From Cavia porcellus (taxonomy: Eukaryota > Chordata > Mammalia > Rodentia > Caviidae): 64,000 nt of DNA. Shown here piece after piece: positions 1 through 10,862 of this stretch; position 1 is the stretch's first letter; every line of letters starts with the position of its first letter. The position numbers and the translations under genes are program-made. The stretch lies in the NCBI RefSeq assembly GCF_034190915.1, contig NW_026947709.1:1-64000 (forward strand), given 5' to 3'. The notes under the pieces are model-generated. The model worked only from the letters and a program-made list of their open reading frames with translations. It ran no database searches and was not told the origin of the DNA.

Positions 1-418
1 AGGCCGAAAAGGCTCGATAGCTATGGCCTTTATAGGACAATCGGCCCCTGATATAAGACGTAAGCTCCAAAGGCTAGATGGTCTCCAAGACCTGACTCTG
101 AGGGATCTTGTTAAGGAAGCTGAAAAGGTCTACTATAAGCGGGAGACAGAGGAAGAGAAAGAGTTAGCTAGGGACAAAAGACGAAACAAGGAATTAACTA
201 AGATGTTGGCCACAGTTATTCAGGGAAAACCTGAGCCAGGAAAGGGAAAGCCCACTCGCCCTCCATTAGACCCTGATCAATGTGCATATTGTAAGGAAAA
301 AGGACACCTGATCAAAGACTGTGAAAAGTTAAAAAAGAAACGGGCCAAAGAAGAACGAGAAAGACAGTCCTCACAGCGATCCTGAGCCCCCATGCTCGCC
401 CTAGATGAAGAAGACTAG
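1..418 (+). pseudogene. gag: gag, 3' end (nucleocapsid), with premature TGA (provirus 1)
   Basis: This is the C-terminal part of the Gag polyprotein, cut by the window edge. The visible frame covers the end of capsid, a long charged helix rich in E, K and R, and the nucleocapsid with one CCHC zinc knuckle (C-X2-C-X4-H-X4-C) that would bind viral RNA. The frame stops at TGA 383-385. Provirus 4 has CGA at this position, so the TGA looks like a nonsense mutation that removes the last 11 residues. The expected terminal TAG of gag is still present at 416-418, in frame and 33 bases downstream. Readthrough into pol would therefore have to pass two stops. Confidence 0.9.
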
Positions 419-451
419 GGACTTCGGGGCTCGGATCCCCTCCCCGAGCTC
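416..451 (+). promoter_or_regulatory. gag-pol readthrough stop and stem (provirus 1)
   Basis: TAG 416-418 is followed by an 8-base spacer and an 8-bp stem (427-434 with 444-451, one G-U pair). Gag and pol are in the same frame across it, which is the arrangement used for stop-codon readthrough in gammaretroviruses. Confidence 0.65.
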
Positions 452-3400
452 AGGGTAATGTTTAAAGTGGAGGGGACTCCCGTGGAATTCGAGGTCGATA
501 CGGGAGCTGTTTATTCGGCCTTACAAGCCCCCTTAGGGGCCCTTTCAACTAAGAAATCATTAGTTCAAGGGGCTAACGGGAGCAAATATCGCTCGTGGAC
601 CACTGAGCGCACAGTTGACTTAGGCAAGGGAAAAGTAAAACACTCCTTTCTGGTTATTCCCGAATGTCCTGCTCCCCTCTTGGGACGGGACTTATTAACC
701 AAACTGGGGGCAAAGATTTCCTTTGAGCCCCAAGGACCTCAAGTAACATTCCGTAACCCAAAGGTTGGGCAACCTATGGTTACGGTGTTATCTCTAAAAC
801 TGGAAGATGAATATAGGCTCTACGACCACCAGGATCCCCAGCCTATCGCCCCAGCCTGGCTGACTGATTTTAAAGAATCCTGGGCCGAGACGGCTGGACT
901 CGGGCTGGCAAGCCAGCAACCGCCTGTAGTGGTTACTTTAAAAACCACTGCCTCCCCTATTCGGGTCAAGCAATATCCCATTAATAGAGAAGCTCACCTA
1001 GGGATTAAGGTGCACATACAGAGACTTTTAGACCAAGGGGTATTAACTCCTTGTCGGTCTGCATGGAATACTCCGTTACTCCCGGTCAAAAAGCCCGGGA
1101 CGAATGACTACAGACCGGTACAGGACCTAAGGGAGGTCAATAGCAGGGTAGAAGACATTCACCCCACCGTACCCAATCCCTATAATCTCCTCAGTGGGTT
1201 AAATCCCTCAAGGACTTGGTATACTGTTCTGGATTTAAAGGATGCCTTTTTCTGTTTGCCTTTACACAAAGATAGCCAGCCCTTATTTGCATTTGAATGG
1301 ACGGACCCTGAGACTGGGTCCGCCGGACAACTAACCTGGACGCGCCTCCCACAGGGCTTCAAAAACAGCCCAACCATCTTTGATGAAGCCCTACATAAGG
1401 ATTTAGCCCCCTTTCGGGCTCAACACCCAAGCCTCACCCTTCTTCAATATGTAGATGACTTGCTGCTGGCTGCGGACTCTGAGGGTGACTGCACAAGCGG
1501 AACTCAGGACCTTTTACGTGAGTTGGCTATCCTGGGGTATAGGGCATCAGCAAAAAAGGCTCAAATTTGTAAGCGAGAGGTAATTTTTCTGGGCTACTCC
1601 TTAAAATGGGGACAAAGGTGGCTCACTGAGGCCAGAAAACAGACTGTGGTCCAGATTCCCCCTCCAAAGAGTCAAAAACAATTACGAGAGTTCCTGGGCA
1701 CTGCGGGGTTCTGCCGGTTACGGATCCCCGGATTCGCAACTTTGGCAGCTCCCCTATATCCGTTACTGAAGGGGGGATCTCCCTTTATCTGGAAAAAAGA
1801 TCACCAGCAGGCCTTTGATGCCATCAAGCGGGCTCTCCTGTCCGCTCCGGCCCTGGCTCTTCCTAATGTGGATAAGCCCTTTACTCTCTTCATGGAAGAA
1901 AAAAAAGGAATAGCGAGAGGAGTGCTGACCCAGGCCTTTGGGCCATGGAGGCGTCCGGTGGCTTACCTCTCAAAAAGACTGGACACTGTGGCAAGCGGGT
2001 GGCCACCCTGCCTAAAGGCCATCGCAGCAGCTGCCTTGCTCATTAAAGACGCTGACAAATTGACTTTGGGACAGAAAATAACAATCATTGCCCCGCACAC
2101 GCTAGAAAGCATCATCCGCCAGCCTCCAGATAGGTGGCTCTCAAATGCCAGAGTTACTCGTTATCAGAGCCTCTTGCTCAACAAGGACAAGATAACTTTT
2201 GGACCCCCGGTGACTCTCAACCCGGCGACCCTGCTGCCGGAAGAAGCTTCGGAACCCGTCCTCCATACCTGCCAGGACGTCTTGGCAGAAGAGGCCGGAG
2301 TACGACCGGACTTATTGGATTGCCCCCTACCCAATGCAGAGGTGACCTACTTCACTGACGGGAGTAGCTTTTTGATTCAAGGTAAGCGGTATGCGGGGGC
2401 GGCTGTGACTGATTATTCCAATGTTATATGGACAGCCAGACTAGAGGACGGGTCCTCGGCCCAAAAGGCCGAACTGATTGCTTTGACTAAGGCTCTGGAG
2501 CTCGCTAAAGGAAAGCGAGCGAACATTTACACGGATAGCCGATATGCTTTTGCAACGGCCCACATCCACGGGGCCATATACCGCCAGCGGGGGCTTCTGA
2601 CCTCCGCAGGAAAAGAAATAAAACACAAACAGGAAATCCTCCAGTTGCTCGCTGCAGTTATGTTGCCCCAGAAGGTGGCGATAATACACTGTAACAGCCA
2701 CCAGAAAGGGACTGATCCCGTCACAAGGGGAAACAACCTGGCCGATCAGGCAGCAAAATCTGCAGCCATGGGAGACTCACAGATGTTGGTGACTGATGTC
2801 AAAGATTCTCCTCAAAAGGAGAAAGCTCAGATTAACCAAACCCCTGAAACACCTGATTTGACTGCTTACATACAACAGGCCCACCGGCTCACTCATTTGG
2901 GAGCTAAAAAGCTAAGCCTACTGGCCCAACGCCAAGACTTCCCAGGGGCATCCCCCACTGCCATACGTCAGGTCGCCAATCGGGTGGTGGCTAATTGTGA
3001 GGCATGTCAATTGACCAATGCCTACCCTGCCAAGCTGGCCCCCGGCAAAAGGCTACGCGGCACCAGACCTGGACAATACTGGGAAGTGGACTTTACAGAA
3101 GTTAAGCCTGCCCGATGCGGACTAAAATATCTGCTAGTTTTTGTAGACACCTTTTCTGGATGGACTGAGGCTTTTCCTACCAAAAAGGAAACCGCTGCCG
3201 TGGTAACTAAAAAATTGATGGAAGAAATATTTCCCCGGTTCGGATTGCCAAAGGTAATAGGGTCTGATAATGGACCGGCGTTTGTGGCTAAGGTAAGTCA
3301 GGGACTGGCCAACATATTGGGGATTGATTGGAAATTACATTGTGCTTATAGACCCCAAAGTTCAGGACAGGTAGAGAGAATGAATAGAACTATTAAGGAG

Positions 3401-3931
3401 ACCCTCACTAAATTGGCTCATGAGACTGGCTTAAAAGATTGGACGATGCTCCTGCCGTATGCCCTTTTTCGCGCGCGAAACACCCCGTCTACCAAACCCC
3501 CTAACCTTACTCCCTTCGAAATCCTTTTTGGCACCCCACCCCCCATTCGAGATCTCACTCCCTTAACTGAGCATGCTGCCTTGTTGCCAACCTCCCTGTC
3601 TGACAGGCTCATCGCCCTTGACAACCTGCAGAGGGACGTGTGGACGCAGCTAGCCTCGGCCTATGCTCCCAGTGAGTTCCCCGCGCCACATCCGTACCAG
3701 GTGGGAGACTTTGTGTTCGTCCGGCGCCACCAACAAGAGACTCTACAGCCTCGCTGGAAAGGACCGTACCAGGTCCTATTGACTACTCCTACAGCGGTAA
3801 AGGTTGACGGAGTCGCCTCTTGGATCCACGCGTCACACCTAAAGCCTGCCTCGGCACCAGTGGACGGCTCCTGGGAACTCAAACGGTCTGATAACCCCCT
3901 GAAGCTAAAGTTGCGCCGAAGGACCCCCTGA
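419..3931 (+). CDS. pol: pol polyprotein: protease, reverse transcriptase, RNase H, integrase (provirus 1)
   Basis: This is the Pol part of a gammaretroviral Gag-Pol, in frame with gag across TAG 416-418. Residues are counted from the Met at 458, which is probably not a real start because pol is normally made by readthrough. The protease has the aspartyl motif DTGA at 14-17. The reverse transcriptase has YVDD at 331-334. RNase H begins around TDGSS (633-637) and has KAEL and TDSRYA motifs. Integrase has an HHCC zinc site (H809, H813, C847, C850) and a D878, D937, E973 triad with the 35-residue D-E spacing. A GPY-type C-terminal domain follows. The frame is open for 1,157 codons from 458. Expression is doubtful because gag upstream carries an extra stop. 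It ends 22 bases before env with no overlap, whereas classical murine leukaemia viruses overlap pol and env. Confidence 0.93.
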   Translation, partial: GLRGSDPLPELRVMFKVEGTPVEFEVDTGAVYSALQAPLGALSTKKSLVQGANGSKYRSWTTERTVDLGKGKVKHSFLVIPECPAPLLGRDLLTKLGAKISFEPQGPQVTFRNPKVGQPMVTVLSLKLEDEYRLYDHQDPQPIAPAWLTDFKESWAETAGLGLASQQPPVVVTLKTTASPIRVKQYPINREAHLGIKVHIQRLLDQGVLTPCRSAWNTPLLPVKKPGTNDYRPVQDLREVNSRVEDIHPTVPNPYNLLSGLNPSRTWYTVLDLKDAFFCLPLHKDSQPLFAFEWTDPETGSAGQLTWTRLPQGFKNSPTIFDEALHKDLAPFRAQHPSLTLLQYVDDLLLAADSEGDCTSGTQDLLRELAILGYRASAKKAQICKREVIFLGYSLKWGQRWLTEARKQTVVQIPPPKSQKQLREFLGTAGFCRLRIPGFATLAAPLYPLLKGGSPFIWKKDHQQAFDAIKRALLSAPALALPNVDKPFTLFMEEKKGIARGVLTQAFGPWRRPVAYLSKRLDTVASGWPPCLKAIAAAALLIKDADKLTLGQKITIIAPHTLESIIRQPPDRWLSNARVTRYQSLLLNKDKITFGPPVTLNPATLLPEEASEPVLHTCQDVLAEEAGVRPDLLDCPLPNAEVTYFTDGSSFLIQGKRYAGAAVTDYSNVIWTARLEDGSSAQKAELIALTKALELAKGKRANIYTDSRYAFATAHIHGAIYRQRGLLTSAGKEIKHKQEILQLLAAVMLPQKVAIIHCNSHQKGTDPVTRGNNLADQAAKSAAMGDSQMLVTDVKDSPQKEKAQINQTPETPDLTAYIQQAHRLTHLGAKKLSLLAQRQDFPGASPTAIRQVANRVVANCEACQLTNAYPAKLAPGKRLRGTRPGQYWEVDFTEVKPARCGLKYLLVFVDTFSGWTEAFPTKKETAAVVTKKLMEEIFPRFGLPKVIGSDNGPAFVAKVSQGLANILGIDWKLHCAYRPQSSGQVERMNRTIKETLTKLAHETGLKDWTMLLPYALFRARNTPSTKPPNLTPFEILFGTPPPIRDLTPLTEHAALLPTSLSDRLIALDNLQRDVWTQLASAYAPSEFPAPHPYQVGDFVFVRRHQQETLQPRWKGPYQVLLTTPTAVKVDGVASWIHASHLKPASAPVDGSWELKRSDNPLKLKLRRRTP

Positions 3932-3953
3932 GATTATTCAGAGTACTACCCTT

Positions 3954-5723
3954 ATGTGTCCCTCTAAGATGACCCGTATGGGACCCCAGACTTTAACCCT
4001 CCGGGCTCTAATGGGATTACTTATATTAATAATCCCCACTGTAGCTAGCCCCCATCGCCCCTGGAAATGGTCGTTAATACGATGGGGGGACTCACGTGTG
4101 GGTAGCACCTGGGAAGGATCAGGAAGTCCATGGTTTGCGCCCACACCCTGTTGGTTCTTTCCAGGGCTCCAATGTCCCAAACAAAGTCATTTTTATCTTT
4201 GTCCCGCACCAACCGGGAGTAGATCATATTGTAATTCCCCAGGAGAATATTTTTGTGCTTATTGGGGCTGTGAAACCGCTGCAACAGGGTGGCAACCCGC
4301 CTTCCCCGATAAACACCTTAAAATGACATGGGGGCCGCCGGGATGCAGCCTAGATAACTACCCACCGGCTGGTCAGAGATCCTGTCAGGTTCTAAATATC
4401 ACTGTCACCACTCCTGAGGACCCAGGTTGGCTGACAGGACGCACCTGGGGACTTCGAGTCTATGAGCCAGGTAAAGACAGGGGAAGCCTTATTCTCATAA
4501 AAAAGGTTCCCCTGCAGGCCCCATTTGTGCCCATAGGCCCAAACTTTACTCTAAAGCCAAAATATAATCAGCCTACTATAGATCCTGTTACTACTGTTCA
4601 AACAACCATAGTAAGTCCCTCAGCCATAACAGTTTCTCAAGCTCCGCTACTCCAGACAGATCACGTACCTGTCCCTCAATATTCACATTCTAACCTACTC
4701 AGTTTGATTAAAGGAGCATACATGGCTTTAAATCATACCCGACCTGATCTCCCCCAATCCTGTTGGCTATGTCTAAGTCCTAATCCCCCGTATTATGAGG
4801 GAACCGCTCTAAATGACTCTTATACACTAACCCCCAACCCCGGCCAATGCGATTGGAATCAAGTATACCACACTCTCCCCCTTCCTGGCCTCGCTGGTCA
4901 AGGAACTTGTATAGGAGCAGTTGATAACTGGCCAACAAGCTTGCGACATCTTTGCCTCACACACACTAATTCCTTTCCCAAAGATCAGTACCTCGTCCCT
5001 CCTACTGGAGCCTTTTGGCTATGTACCAATGGGCTCACCCCTTGTGTCTCCACTAACGTCCTCCTTGCAGACAGCAGCTCCTGCATCCTTATAGACCTTA
5101 TGCCACGCATTAAATATCTCCCCCCTAACACGCTCCCCCTCATGGGAGGTCGATATAAACGAGAACCTGTCTCCCTGACCCTAGCAGTCCTATTGGGGAT
5201 AGGTGTGGCGGGGGGGATAGGAACTGGCACAGCAGCCCTCATTACTGGGCATCAGTCTCGCCAACAGCTTCTTGCAGTAGTAAACCAAGATTTACAGGCC
5301 TTAGAAACTTCTATAACTGCGTTACAACAATCCCTCTCGTCTCTATCTGAAGTAGTGTTACAGAACAGAAGAGGCTTAGATCTTCTATTTTTAAAAGAAG
5401 GCGGTCTCTGCGCTGCACTTAGAGAAGAATGTTGTTTCTACACTGATCATACTGGGATTGTAAAAGACGCAATGGAAAAGCTGAGAGAGAGAATCAAATC
5501 TCGAGAGCCCCCTTCAAGTGAAGCCAAAATGTTTTCCTTCTGGGAATCAATCCTGCCCTATGTTCTCCCTTTACTGGGACCCCTGGCCGGATTCATTATA
5601 GTCATGGCTATAGCCCCTTGCCTCATTAACCGAGTAACCCAATTTGTGAGGGCTCAGATCTCTCAGGTAAAAGTTATGGTGCTACGTCAACAATATGACC
5701 CCTTACCTATACAGGACCTTTAG
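3954..5723 (+). CDS. env: env glycoprotein precursor, open frame (provirus 1)
   Basis: This is a gammaretroviral envelope precursor of 589 codons, normally translated from a spliced RNA and cleaved into surface (SU) and transmembrane (TM) subunits. A signal peptide has its hydrophobic core at about residues 20-32; ATGs at 3954, 3969 and 3978 are all possible starts. SU carries the CWLC motif at 270-273, which in this family pairs with TM. A furin-type RYKR site lies at 400-403. A glycine-rich fusion peptide follows (about 406-430), then a heptad-like region, the conserved segment from L469 and C486-X6-C493-C494. The membrane anchor is about 533-560, followed by a short tail with QQYDPLP. No stop or frameshift is seen. 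The same frame is open in all four copies. Confidence 0.93.
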   Translation: MCPSKMTRMGPQTLTLRALMGLLILIIPTVASPHRPWKWSLIRWGDSRVGSTWEGSGSPWFAPTPCWFFPGLQCPKQSHFYLCPAPTGSRSYCNSPGEYFCAYWGCETAATGWQPAFPDKHLKMTWGPPGCSLDNYPPAGQRSCQVLNITVTTPEDPGWLTGRTWGLRVYEPGKDRGSLILIKKVPLQAPFVPIGPNFTLKPKYNQPTIDPVTTVQTTIVSPSAITVSQAPLLQTDHVPVPQYSHSNLLSLIKGAYMALNHTRPDLPQSCWLCLSPNPPYYEGTALNDSYTLTPNPGQCDWNQVYHTLPLPGLAGQGTCIGAVDNWPTSLRHLCLTHTNSFPKDQYLVPPTGAFWLCTNGLTPCVSTNVLLADSSSCILIDLMPRIKYLPPNTLPLMGGRYKREPVSLTLAVLLGIGVAGGIGTGTAALITGHQSRQQLLAVVNQDLQALETSITALQQSLSSLSEVVLQNRRGLDLLFLKEGGLCAALREECCFYTDHTGIVKDAMEKLRERIKSREPPSSEAKMFSFWESILPYVLPLLGPLAGFIIVMAIAPCLINRVTQFVRAQISQVKVMVLRQQYDPLPIQDL

Positions 5724-5747
5724 GATTAAAAGTCATTGGAAAAAAAT

Positions 5748-5759
5748 AAAAGGGGGGAA
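5748..5759 (+). promoter_or_regulatory. Polypurine tract (provirus 1)
   Basis: A purine run (AAAAGGGGGGAA) lies directly against the TG that opens the 3' LTR, where plus-strand DNA synthesis is primed in retroviruses. The same run occurs at 18460, 31172 and 55436 in the other copies. Confidence 0.85.
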
Positions 5760-6450
5760 TGTGAGAGTCGACCCCCCTGCTACAACCCCCTCCCCAGAGC
5801 GGGGAATGAAAGGGTTAACTCCCTAACTCCCCAGAGCGGGGGAATGAAAGGGTTAACTCCCTAACTCCCCAGAGCGGGGGAATGAAAGGGTTAACTCCCT
5901 AACTCCCCAGAGCGGGGGAATGAAAGGGCTAACTCCCTAACTCCCCAGAGCGGGGGGAATGAAAGGGCTAACTCCCTAACTCCCCAGAGCTATCAGAACA
6001 GAGCAGTAAAGAATGCTTCACTCCCTAAACCTTTCCCAGGAGATAATCAGAGCAGGGCCAAAGGGAATGTCTCTGCTAGTCATTAACCACTAGATGTTCT
6101 GTTCTCTGTAAAGATAGAGATAAGCAAAAGAATGTACTGTATAAACAGGACCAGGGGGCACCTGGCACTCTAAGGTCAACCCAAGACCCTCGGTCTCAAT
6201 GGTTACTCAGCCCCAGACCCTCAAATCAGCATTAGCCAGGTCCTGCGCCGCTCAAAATTAACCAATGCGATTTGCTTCTGTAAACTTGCTTGCCTCCTGC
6301 GTGTACCTTTAAAAACCCTGCACAAATTCCCCTCGGGGCCCCTCCGCACACGTTTGCCTGAAGGACCCCATGCGCATGGAAATAAACTTTCTTTTCCTCA
6401 CCAAGAGCTGAGTCCTTGGGGTCTCTTCCCCTGCGGCGTTGGCCCTAACA
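5760..6450 (+). mobile_element. 3' LTR, 691 bp (provirus 1)
   Basis: The LTR runs from TGTGAG to CTAACA. U3 has five 38-bp direct repeats at 5790-5990. A CCAAT motif near 6259, a TATA-like CTTTAAAAAC at 6308 and AATAAA at 6381-6386 give the usual promoter and polyadenylation order. It has private substitutions relative to the other LTRs (GTCTCAATGG in place of GTCTCCATGG, and CCTGAAGG in place of CCTGAGGG). Confidence 0.95.
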
Positions 6451-7248
6451 ATTTTTTTCAGTATTTTGTGTTCCACCAGATTTATTTGAAGATCTCCTGT
6501 CCTGCATCCACTGCCCAATGGAGAAGGCCACACATAGGACAACCCACATGAGAACTTCACTTCTACAGCCTGATTATATCATCATGAGAATATAATTTTC
6601 CTTTCATCATCAAAGATTTTTACATCAGATTGACCAGCTCTTTTGCTTGCCCATGTTTTTCCCTGGTTTTTGTACCTTGAAAGGGGTGTGCACTCTTCCC
6701 AGCCTTGATCTCCATCTTCCCCCGTATTTCCAAACATATTCATCTGGGAAACATGTAAAGATCTTATTCGGGGCTTGTTTCATTGTTTTCAAATATCTGC
6801 CCTTGAAATTCAACTTCCACCACTGTCTCTCATATCCAAAGCTATGTGCTTGCAGAGGATTTCTGCTGAGAAATTTTACAGAAAGCTCTTATACTGCAGG
6901 TGAATGATGCCAGCAAGTCTTGACTGAATAGCTTAGGGAACAGGACTCAGCCAAATGACTGACATGACAAGGGAAAAGCGTATGCTCAAGGATAGGACAT
7001 GGCAGAGGTCATCTGCCAGGCCCTGGCATATTTAATATCCAATTGAAAGTACATCAATGGGTAGATTGGCAAGCATTTCCATCCACAAATTCTGAGCAGT
7101 GAAGCCTTCGGAGAGAATATTGTGCCATACCAGGCCAAGAATATTCATCCTATTTAAATCTTGCCCTACAAGGTCCTCTGTGCCACTGAGGTCTCCATGG
7201 CAACGCCCAGCATTGTGACTCAGGTCTCCTACTGCACACTTGTATCCT

Positions 7249-7891
7249 AGAGCCTAAAGTCCAGCTCACAATGGTGCTCAGCCAATCACAGCCCATTGTG
7301 TTTGCCTGGCAACCACAAGCTTGTGGATTTCTGTGAACTGTTTCAGCCCAACTCTGCAGCTTTCCACCTCATACAACTACAGCCATTCCAATCATGCAGT
7401 ATTTGATTAGCCTCTCTTTGTTGCCTCAGAATTTTTTTTTACAGTTGTAGTGATCAAGAAAATTTGACATATTTTGAGAAGTGGAGGGAAGTAATTGGAA
7501 AACCTTTTGGTATATCTGAGGTCTATGGGTTCCAAACTTGACTATCCCAGTCTTTTAAATTTTCAAACCTAGAGCCTAAAATCCACCTCACAGGGATGTT
7601 CAGCCAATTTCAGCCCAGTGTGGTTGCCTGGCAACCACAAGCCTGTGGATTTCTGTGAAGAGTTTCAGCCCAACTCTGCAGCTTTCCAGCTCATACAACC
7701 ACAGCCATTCCAATCATGCAGTATTTGATTCACCTCTCTAAGTTGCCTCAGAATTTTCTTTGAACTTGTGGTGATCAAGCAAATTTGACATATTTTGACA
7801 AGTGGAGGGAAGTAATTGGCTCTGTCTTTAGCTCTGTTTGTGGTATATGGTGTCCAAAGCTGACTAGCCCAGTCTATTCAGTTATGAAACG
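7249..7891. repeat. Internal tandem duplication, period 322 bp (M1)
   Basis: The two copies begin at AGAGCCTAAA, at 7249 and 7571. They share the order CCAAT, X-box palindrome, TTTCAGCCCAACTCTGCAG, CATGCAGTATTTGATT and TTTGACATATTTTGA. The copies are clearly diverged, more so than whole monomers are from each other, so the duplication is older than the array expansion. Confidence 0.85.
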
Positions 7892-8416
7892 TAGAAAGCC
7901 AAATGTTTCAAGGGAGGAAAGAAAATACCACAATGATTTGGGTTCTGCCAAGTTTCTGGTGGCTTGGGAAGGAAACCTGCAAACCATACATGCAGTCTCT
8001 GCTGGATTACTGCCACCATGGTAGTATCAGTTAGCACTAAAAGCCAGCAACCAGAAGATGAGACCCAAAATGAAAGTGAATCCTTGCAGTGCATGAATAT
8101 TTGGAGTGCCTGCTTCAACTATCCAGCTTCCTCGGGGTTCACTTGTCTGCAATCGCTATTTCAAGGAGGTCTGCAGCCATTCCAGCATAACCCTGAACAC
8201 TAAACATGAGGTACTAGCTCAATACCTTATCACCAGCAGGTTTTCCCAGAATTCAACTGTAACATGGTGAAAGGGAAACCCTTAGAAAAGGGATGCAAAT
8301 GCCCCTTTCACCAGAAATCCCAGGTATTTTCTCATGGCATGGAATATTTAGACTCCACAACTCATGTAGTGAACCCAGGGACCTAGACCAAGTGTGTCTA
8401 GTTTAATGTTGTCCTC

Positions 8417-8557
8417 TTTTTGGAAACAGCATCTTATGTACTTGTTGAAAGAGGCCTTGAGATCAATTCGTAGCCCAAGATGGACTGGAACTCCCAAGGA
8501 TCCATCCAGCTCAGCCCCCAGATTGCTGGGATTATAGGCATGAGGGACCATGCCAAG
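8417..8557 (-). mobile_element. Antisense B1-like SINE (M1)
   Basis: On the + strand a pyrimidine run leads to GTAGCCCAAGATGGACTGGAACTC-like text and then TGCTGGGATTATAGGCATGAG. This is the reverse complement of a 7SL-derived B1/Alu body with its A-box region. The element is monomeric (about 140 bp), which favours rodent B1 over primate Alu. It is old and diverged and is present in every monomer. Confidence 0.6.
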
Positions 8558-10334
8558 CATGTGCACAGAGATTCTTACATAATTTGTGAAATCCCACTAC
8601 TGGTCTATAGGTAGCTTCTGTGCTTCAGGCTTTAGGACTATGCCTCTCTTTGTTTTGGCTCCCCTTGTTCAGGTGTCCATTTCTATTGTGATAAGCTCCA
8701 AGGCCCCAGGCAAGGGAGTGGCTGCCCTTCCTCTGGTGTGTCCTTGGATGATTACAGCCTTGGATGAACAGGGTTCAAATATATTGGATCCTGTGCATTT
8801 GAAGAGGAAATGAGTAAAGTTTCATGAGTTAATGTGGACATGCCAGGGAATTGAGGGGCCATGATAGAGACAAAACTTCAGGCCATGGGCTGAAGGCTGA
8901 GGATTCTGTACCTCTAGCTTCTTGAATAGTGGGCCTGCTGAGCAATTGTGTGCTCTCAAATGTAATTTGATGGGTTTTGTTTTAATTTATTTTGTTTTTT
9001 GCTTTGGTTTTTTACATGGAAGGAACTGTACCATGGTTTGAAGAAGCTGGAGTGTCTTACCTAAGAGAAATTTGCAAAAAGGGACAATTCAGCAGCCAAG
9101 AATTTCTCAAATGCCCTTGGCGTTTTAAAAAATGTGACATAAAGTTGAGTGTGTCATGTCCATGTCTCTTTACAAAAGATTTTACCTCCTATTTGATAGG
9201 AATTACTGTTTCTTTGAAAGCTCAACCTGCACTGAAATAAAGATAATCCCTCCTTTCCTGATTCTGCTTGAAACCACATCCTTTCTTAGTTATATTTTCT
9301 TACGCAGCAACACTTGGAGATGACTACAGCGAGAGTTTCCCATTGGTGGAATTTCCACGGAGACACATGAAGTAATACTGCACAACTTCAAGTGAAGTGC
9401 ACTGTCCCTTGACAATGGCAAGTCTGGGCAAATCTCTAGTAACTGAAAATCTTATAAAGTCTGAAAGTGAGTGAATGAAAATGGGCCTCTCCACATATGG
9501 ACAGGGCCTCTCCTTAAGCACACATTTGTGGAAAAAGTAATTATGAGAGACGAATGAACTCCCAAAATGGAATGGAAATTTTCTTGTTTAGGCCTGGAAC
9601 GCTATGGCCTGGAGCCCTGTGGTTCTAACTGGATGAGCAAAGTGTGAGCAGAGATCAAAGTAAAACACTCCATTTAGGGAACTCGATATTTAACCAGGTG
9701 TCCAGAGAGGTGGCAAACTGTACTTGTGTCAATTTGCTCAAATCCTGTCTTCACAAGAAAGTAAATTCCAGCACGACCAGTGACTAGAGGAGGACACATT
9801 TCAAAGAACTTGTAAAAAGTCCAACCCTGAAGTTAGCCCAACACTGAATTTAGATGAAAAGTAGCAGAGTCTGTTAGTCTTTCAAGTTTTAATAGGAGAA
9901 ACTTATAGCATGCAATAGCTGTTACATGAATAACTTCAGAGCTTTTGGAGAGGTCGAAATCACTATGAGTGAGGGCTTCCCTGACTCGCAAAGTTAAAAA
10001 TAGTAAAACAAACAATTTGCAAAACCAATCAACCAATTAAATACAAACACTAAGTCCAAAGGGTTTCACTGGTTTTAAAACCACTTATGGAATGCACAAC
10101 TATTGATGAGGCTTACTCTGCATTCTGCTTTACTCAGGCCTGGTACATGAGCAACTGTGAAAGCAAAATTCAAAATGTTATGTGAAGTGACCATTTCATT
10201 GTTGAAACCATGACCCAATAGACATTTTCTCTTTTGAAACTTCATACATTATCCATATATGTTCTCAAAGGGAAGGAATACACAGGATTTAGGCTGATTT
10301 ATTTTGTGAGAGTCGACCCCCCTGCTACAACCCC

Positions 10335-10536
10335 CTCCCCAGAGCGGGGAATGAAAGGGTTAACTCCCTAACTCCCCAGAGCGGGGGAATGAAAGGGTTA
10401 ACTCCCTAACTCCCCAGAGCGGGGGGATGAAAGGGTTAACTCCCTAACTCCCCAGAGCGGGGGAATGAAAGGGCTAACTCCCTAACTCCCCAGAGCGGGG
10501 GGGAATGAAAGGGCTAACTCCCTAACTCCCCAGAGC
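10335..10536 (+). repeat. Five 38-bp direct repeats in LTR U3 (provirus 2, 5' LTR)
   Basis: The unit starts CTCCCCAGAGCGGGGGAATG and continues through AAAGGGTTAACTCCCTAA. There are five full copies and an 11-base start of a sixth. The first three have GGGTTAACT and the last two GGGCTAACT. In this virus family U3 direct repeats usually act as enhancers. Equivalent arrays lie at 5790-5990, 18502-18702, 23047-23248 and 31214-31414, and start near 47314 and 55478. Confidence 0.9.
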
Positions 10537-10807
10537 TATCAGAACAGAGCAGTAAAGAATGCTTCACTCCCTAAACCTTTCCCAGGAGATAATCAGAGCA
10601 GGGCCAAAGGGAATGTCTCTGCTAGTCATTAACCACTAGATGTTCTGTTCTCTGTAAAGATAGAGATAAGCAAAAGAATGTACTGTATAAACAGGACCAG
10701 GGGGCACCTGGCACTCTAAGGTCAACCCAAGACCCTCGGTCTCCATGGTTACTCAGCCCCAGACCCTCAAATCAGCATTAGCCAGGTCCTGCGCCGCTCA
10801 AAATTAA

Positions 10808-10862
10808 CCAATGCGATTTGCTTCTGTAAACTTGCTTGCCTCCTGCGTGTACCTTTAAAAAC
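10808..10862 (+). promoter_or_regulatory. LTR core promoter: CCAAT and TATA-like box (provirus 2)
   Basis: CCAAT lies at 10808-10812 and CTTTAAAAAC starts at 10853. Transcription would be expected to start roughly 25-30 bases beyond the TATA-like box. AATAAA follows at 10927-10932, inside R, as usual for gammaretroviral LTRs. Confidence 0.6.

Larger units (their letters stand above)
1..6450 (+). mobile_element. Provirus 1, endogenous gammaretrovirus, 5' part outside window
   Basis: This is the right-hand part of a class I (gammaretroviral) endogenous provirus. The window opens inside gag. It then runs through the gag-pol readthrough region, pol, env, polypurine tract and 3' LTR, ending in CA at 6450. 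It matches proviruses 2 and 3 base for base over long stretches at a 12,712-base offset. The right flank begins ATTT, the same target duplication seen at the other copies. Its own 5' LTR and gag start are not visible, so the early gag lesions of the other copies cannot be checked here. Confidence 0.95.
6451..10304. repeat. Macrosatellite monomer M1 (3,854 bp including target duplication)
   Basis: This is one unit of the 3.85 kb satellite, bounded on both sides by LTRs. It begins and ends with the 4-base duplication ATTT. No recognisable gene is present. Sub-features are X-box/CCAAT motifs around 7191-7316, a 322-bp internal tandem duplication at 7249-7891, an antisense B1-like SINE at 8417-8557 and an AATAAA at 9236-9241. 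Short open frames (for example 7785-8024 and 8992-9240) recur in other monomers, but they resemble no family I know. The first 1.1 kb differs from M2 and M3 at about a dozen sites; after about 7560 M1 and M2 are nearly identical. Confidence 0.93.

Noticed and set aside
1180..3882. Many short frames on both strands inside pol and env
   Set aside because: They are shadows of the real pol and env frames, with no independent motif or start context.
5790..5990. CRISPR-like array of 38-bp units
   Set aside because: The units are directly adjacent with no spacers and lie inside a retroviral LTR.
6490..6560. Zinc-finger-like string (C-X2-C followed by H residues) at the start of M1
   Set aside because: It is a single incomplete finger in a frame with stops close by, so more likely chance.
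7785..8024. Protein gene in the satellite (79-codon frame)
   Set aside because: It is frameshifted in M4, resembles no family I know, and has no splice or start context I can support.
8417..8557. Alu element (primate host)
   Set aside because: It is monomeric and about 140 bp, with B1-like wording in the body; an Alu dimer would be about 300 bp.
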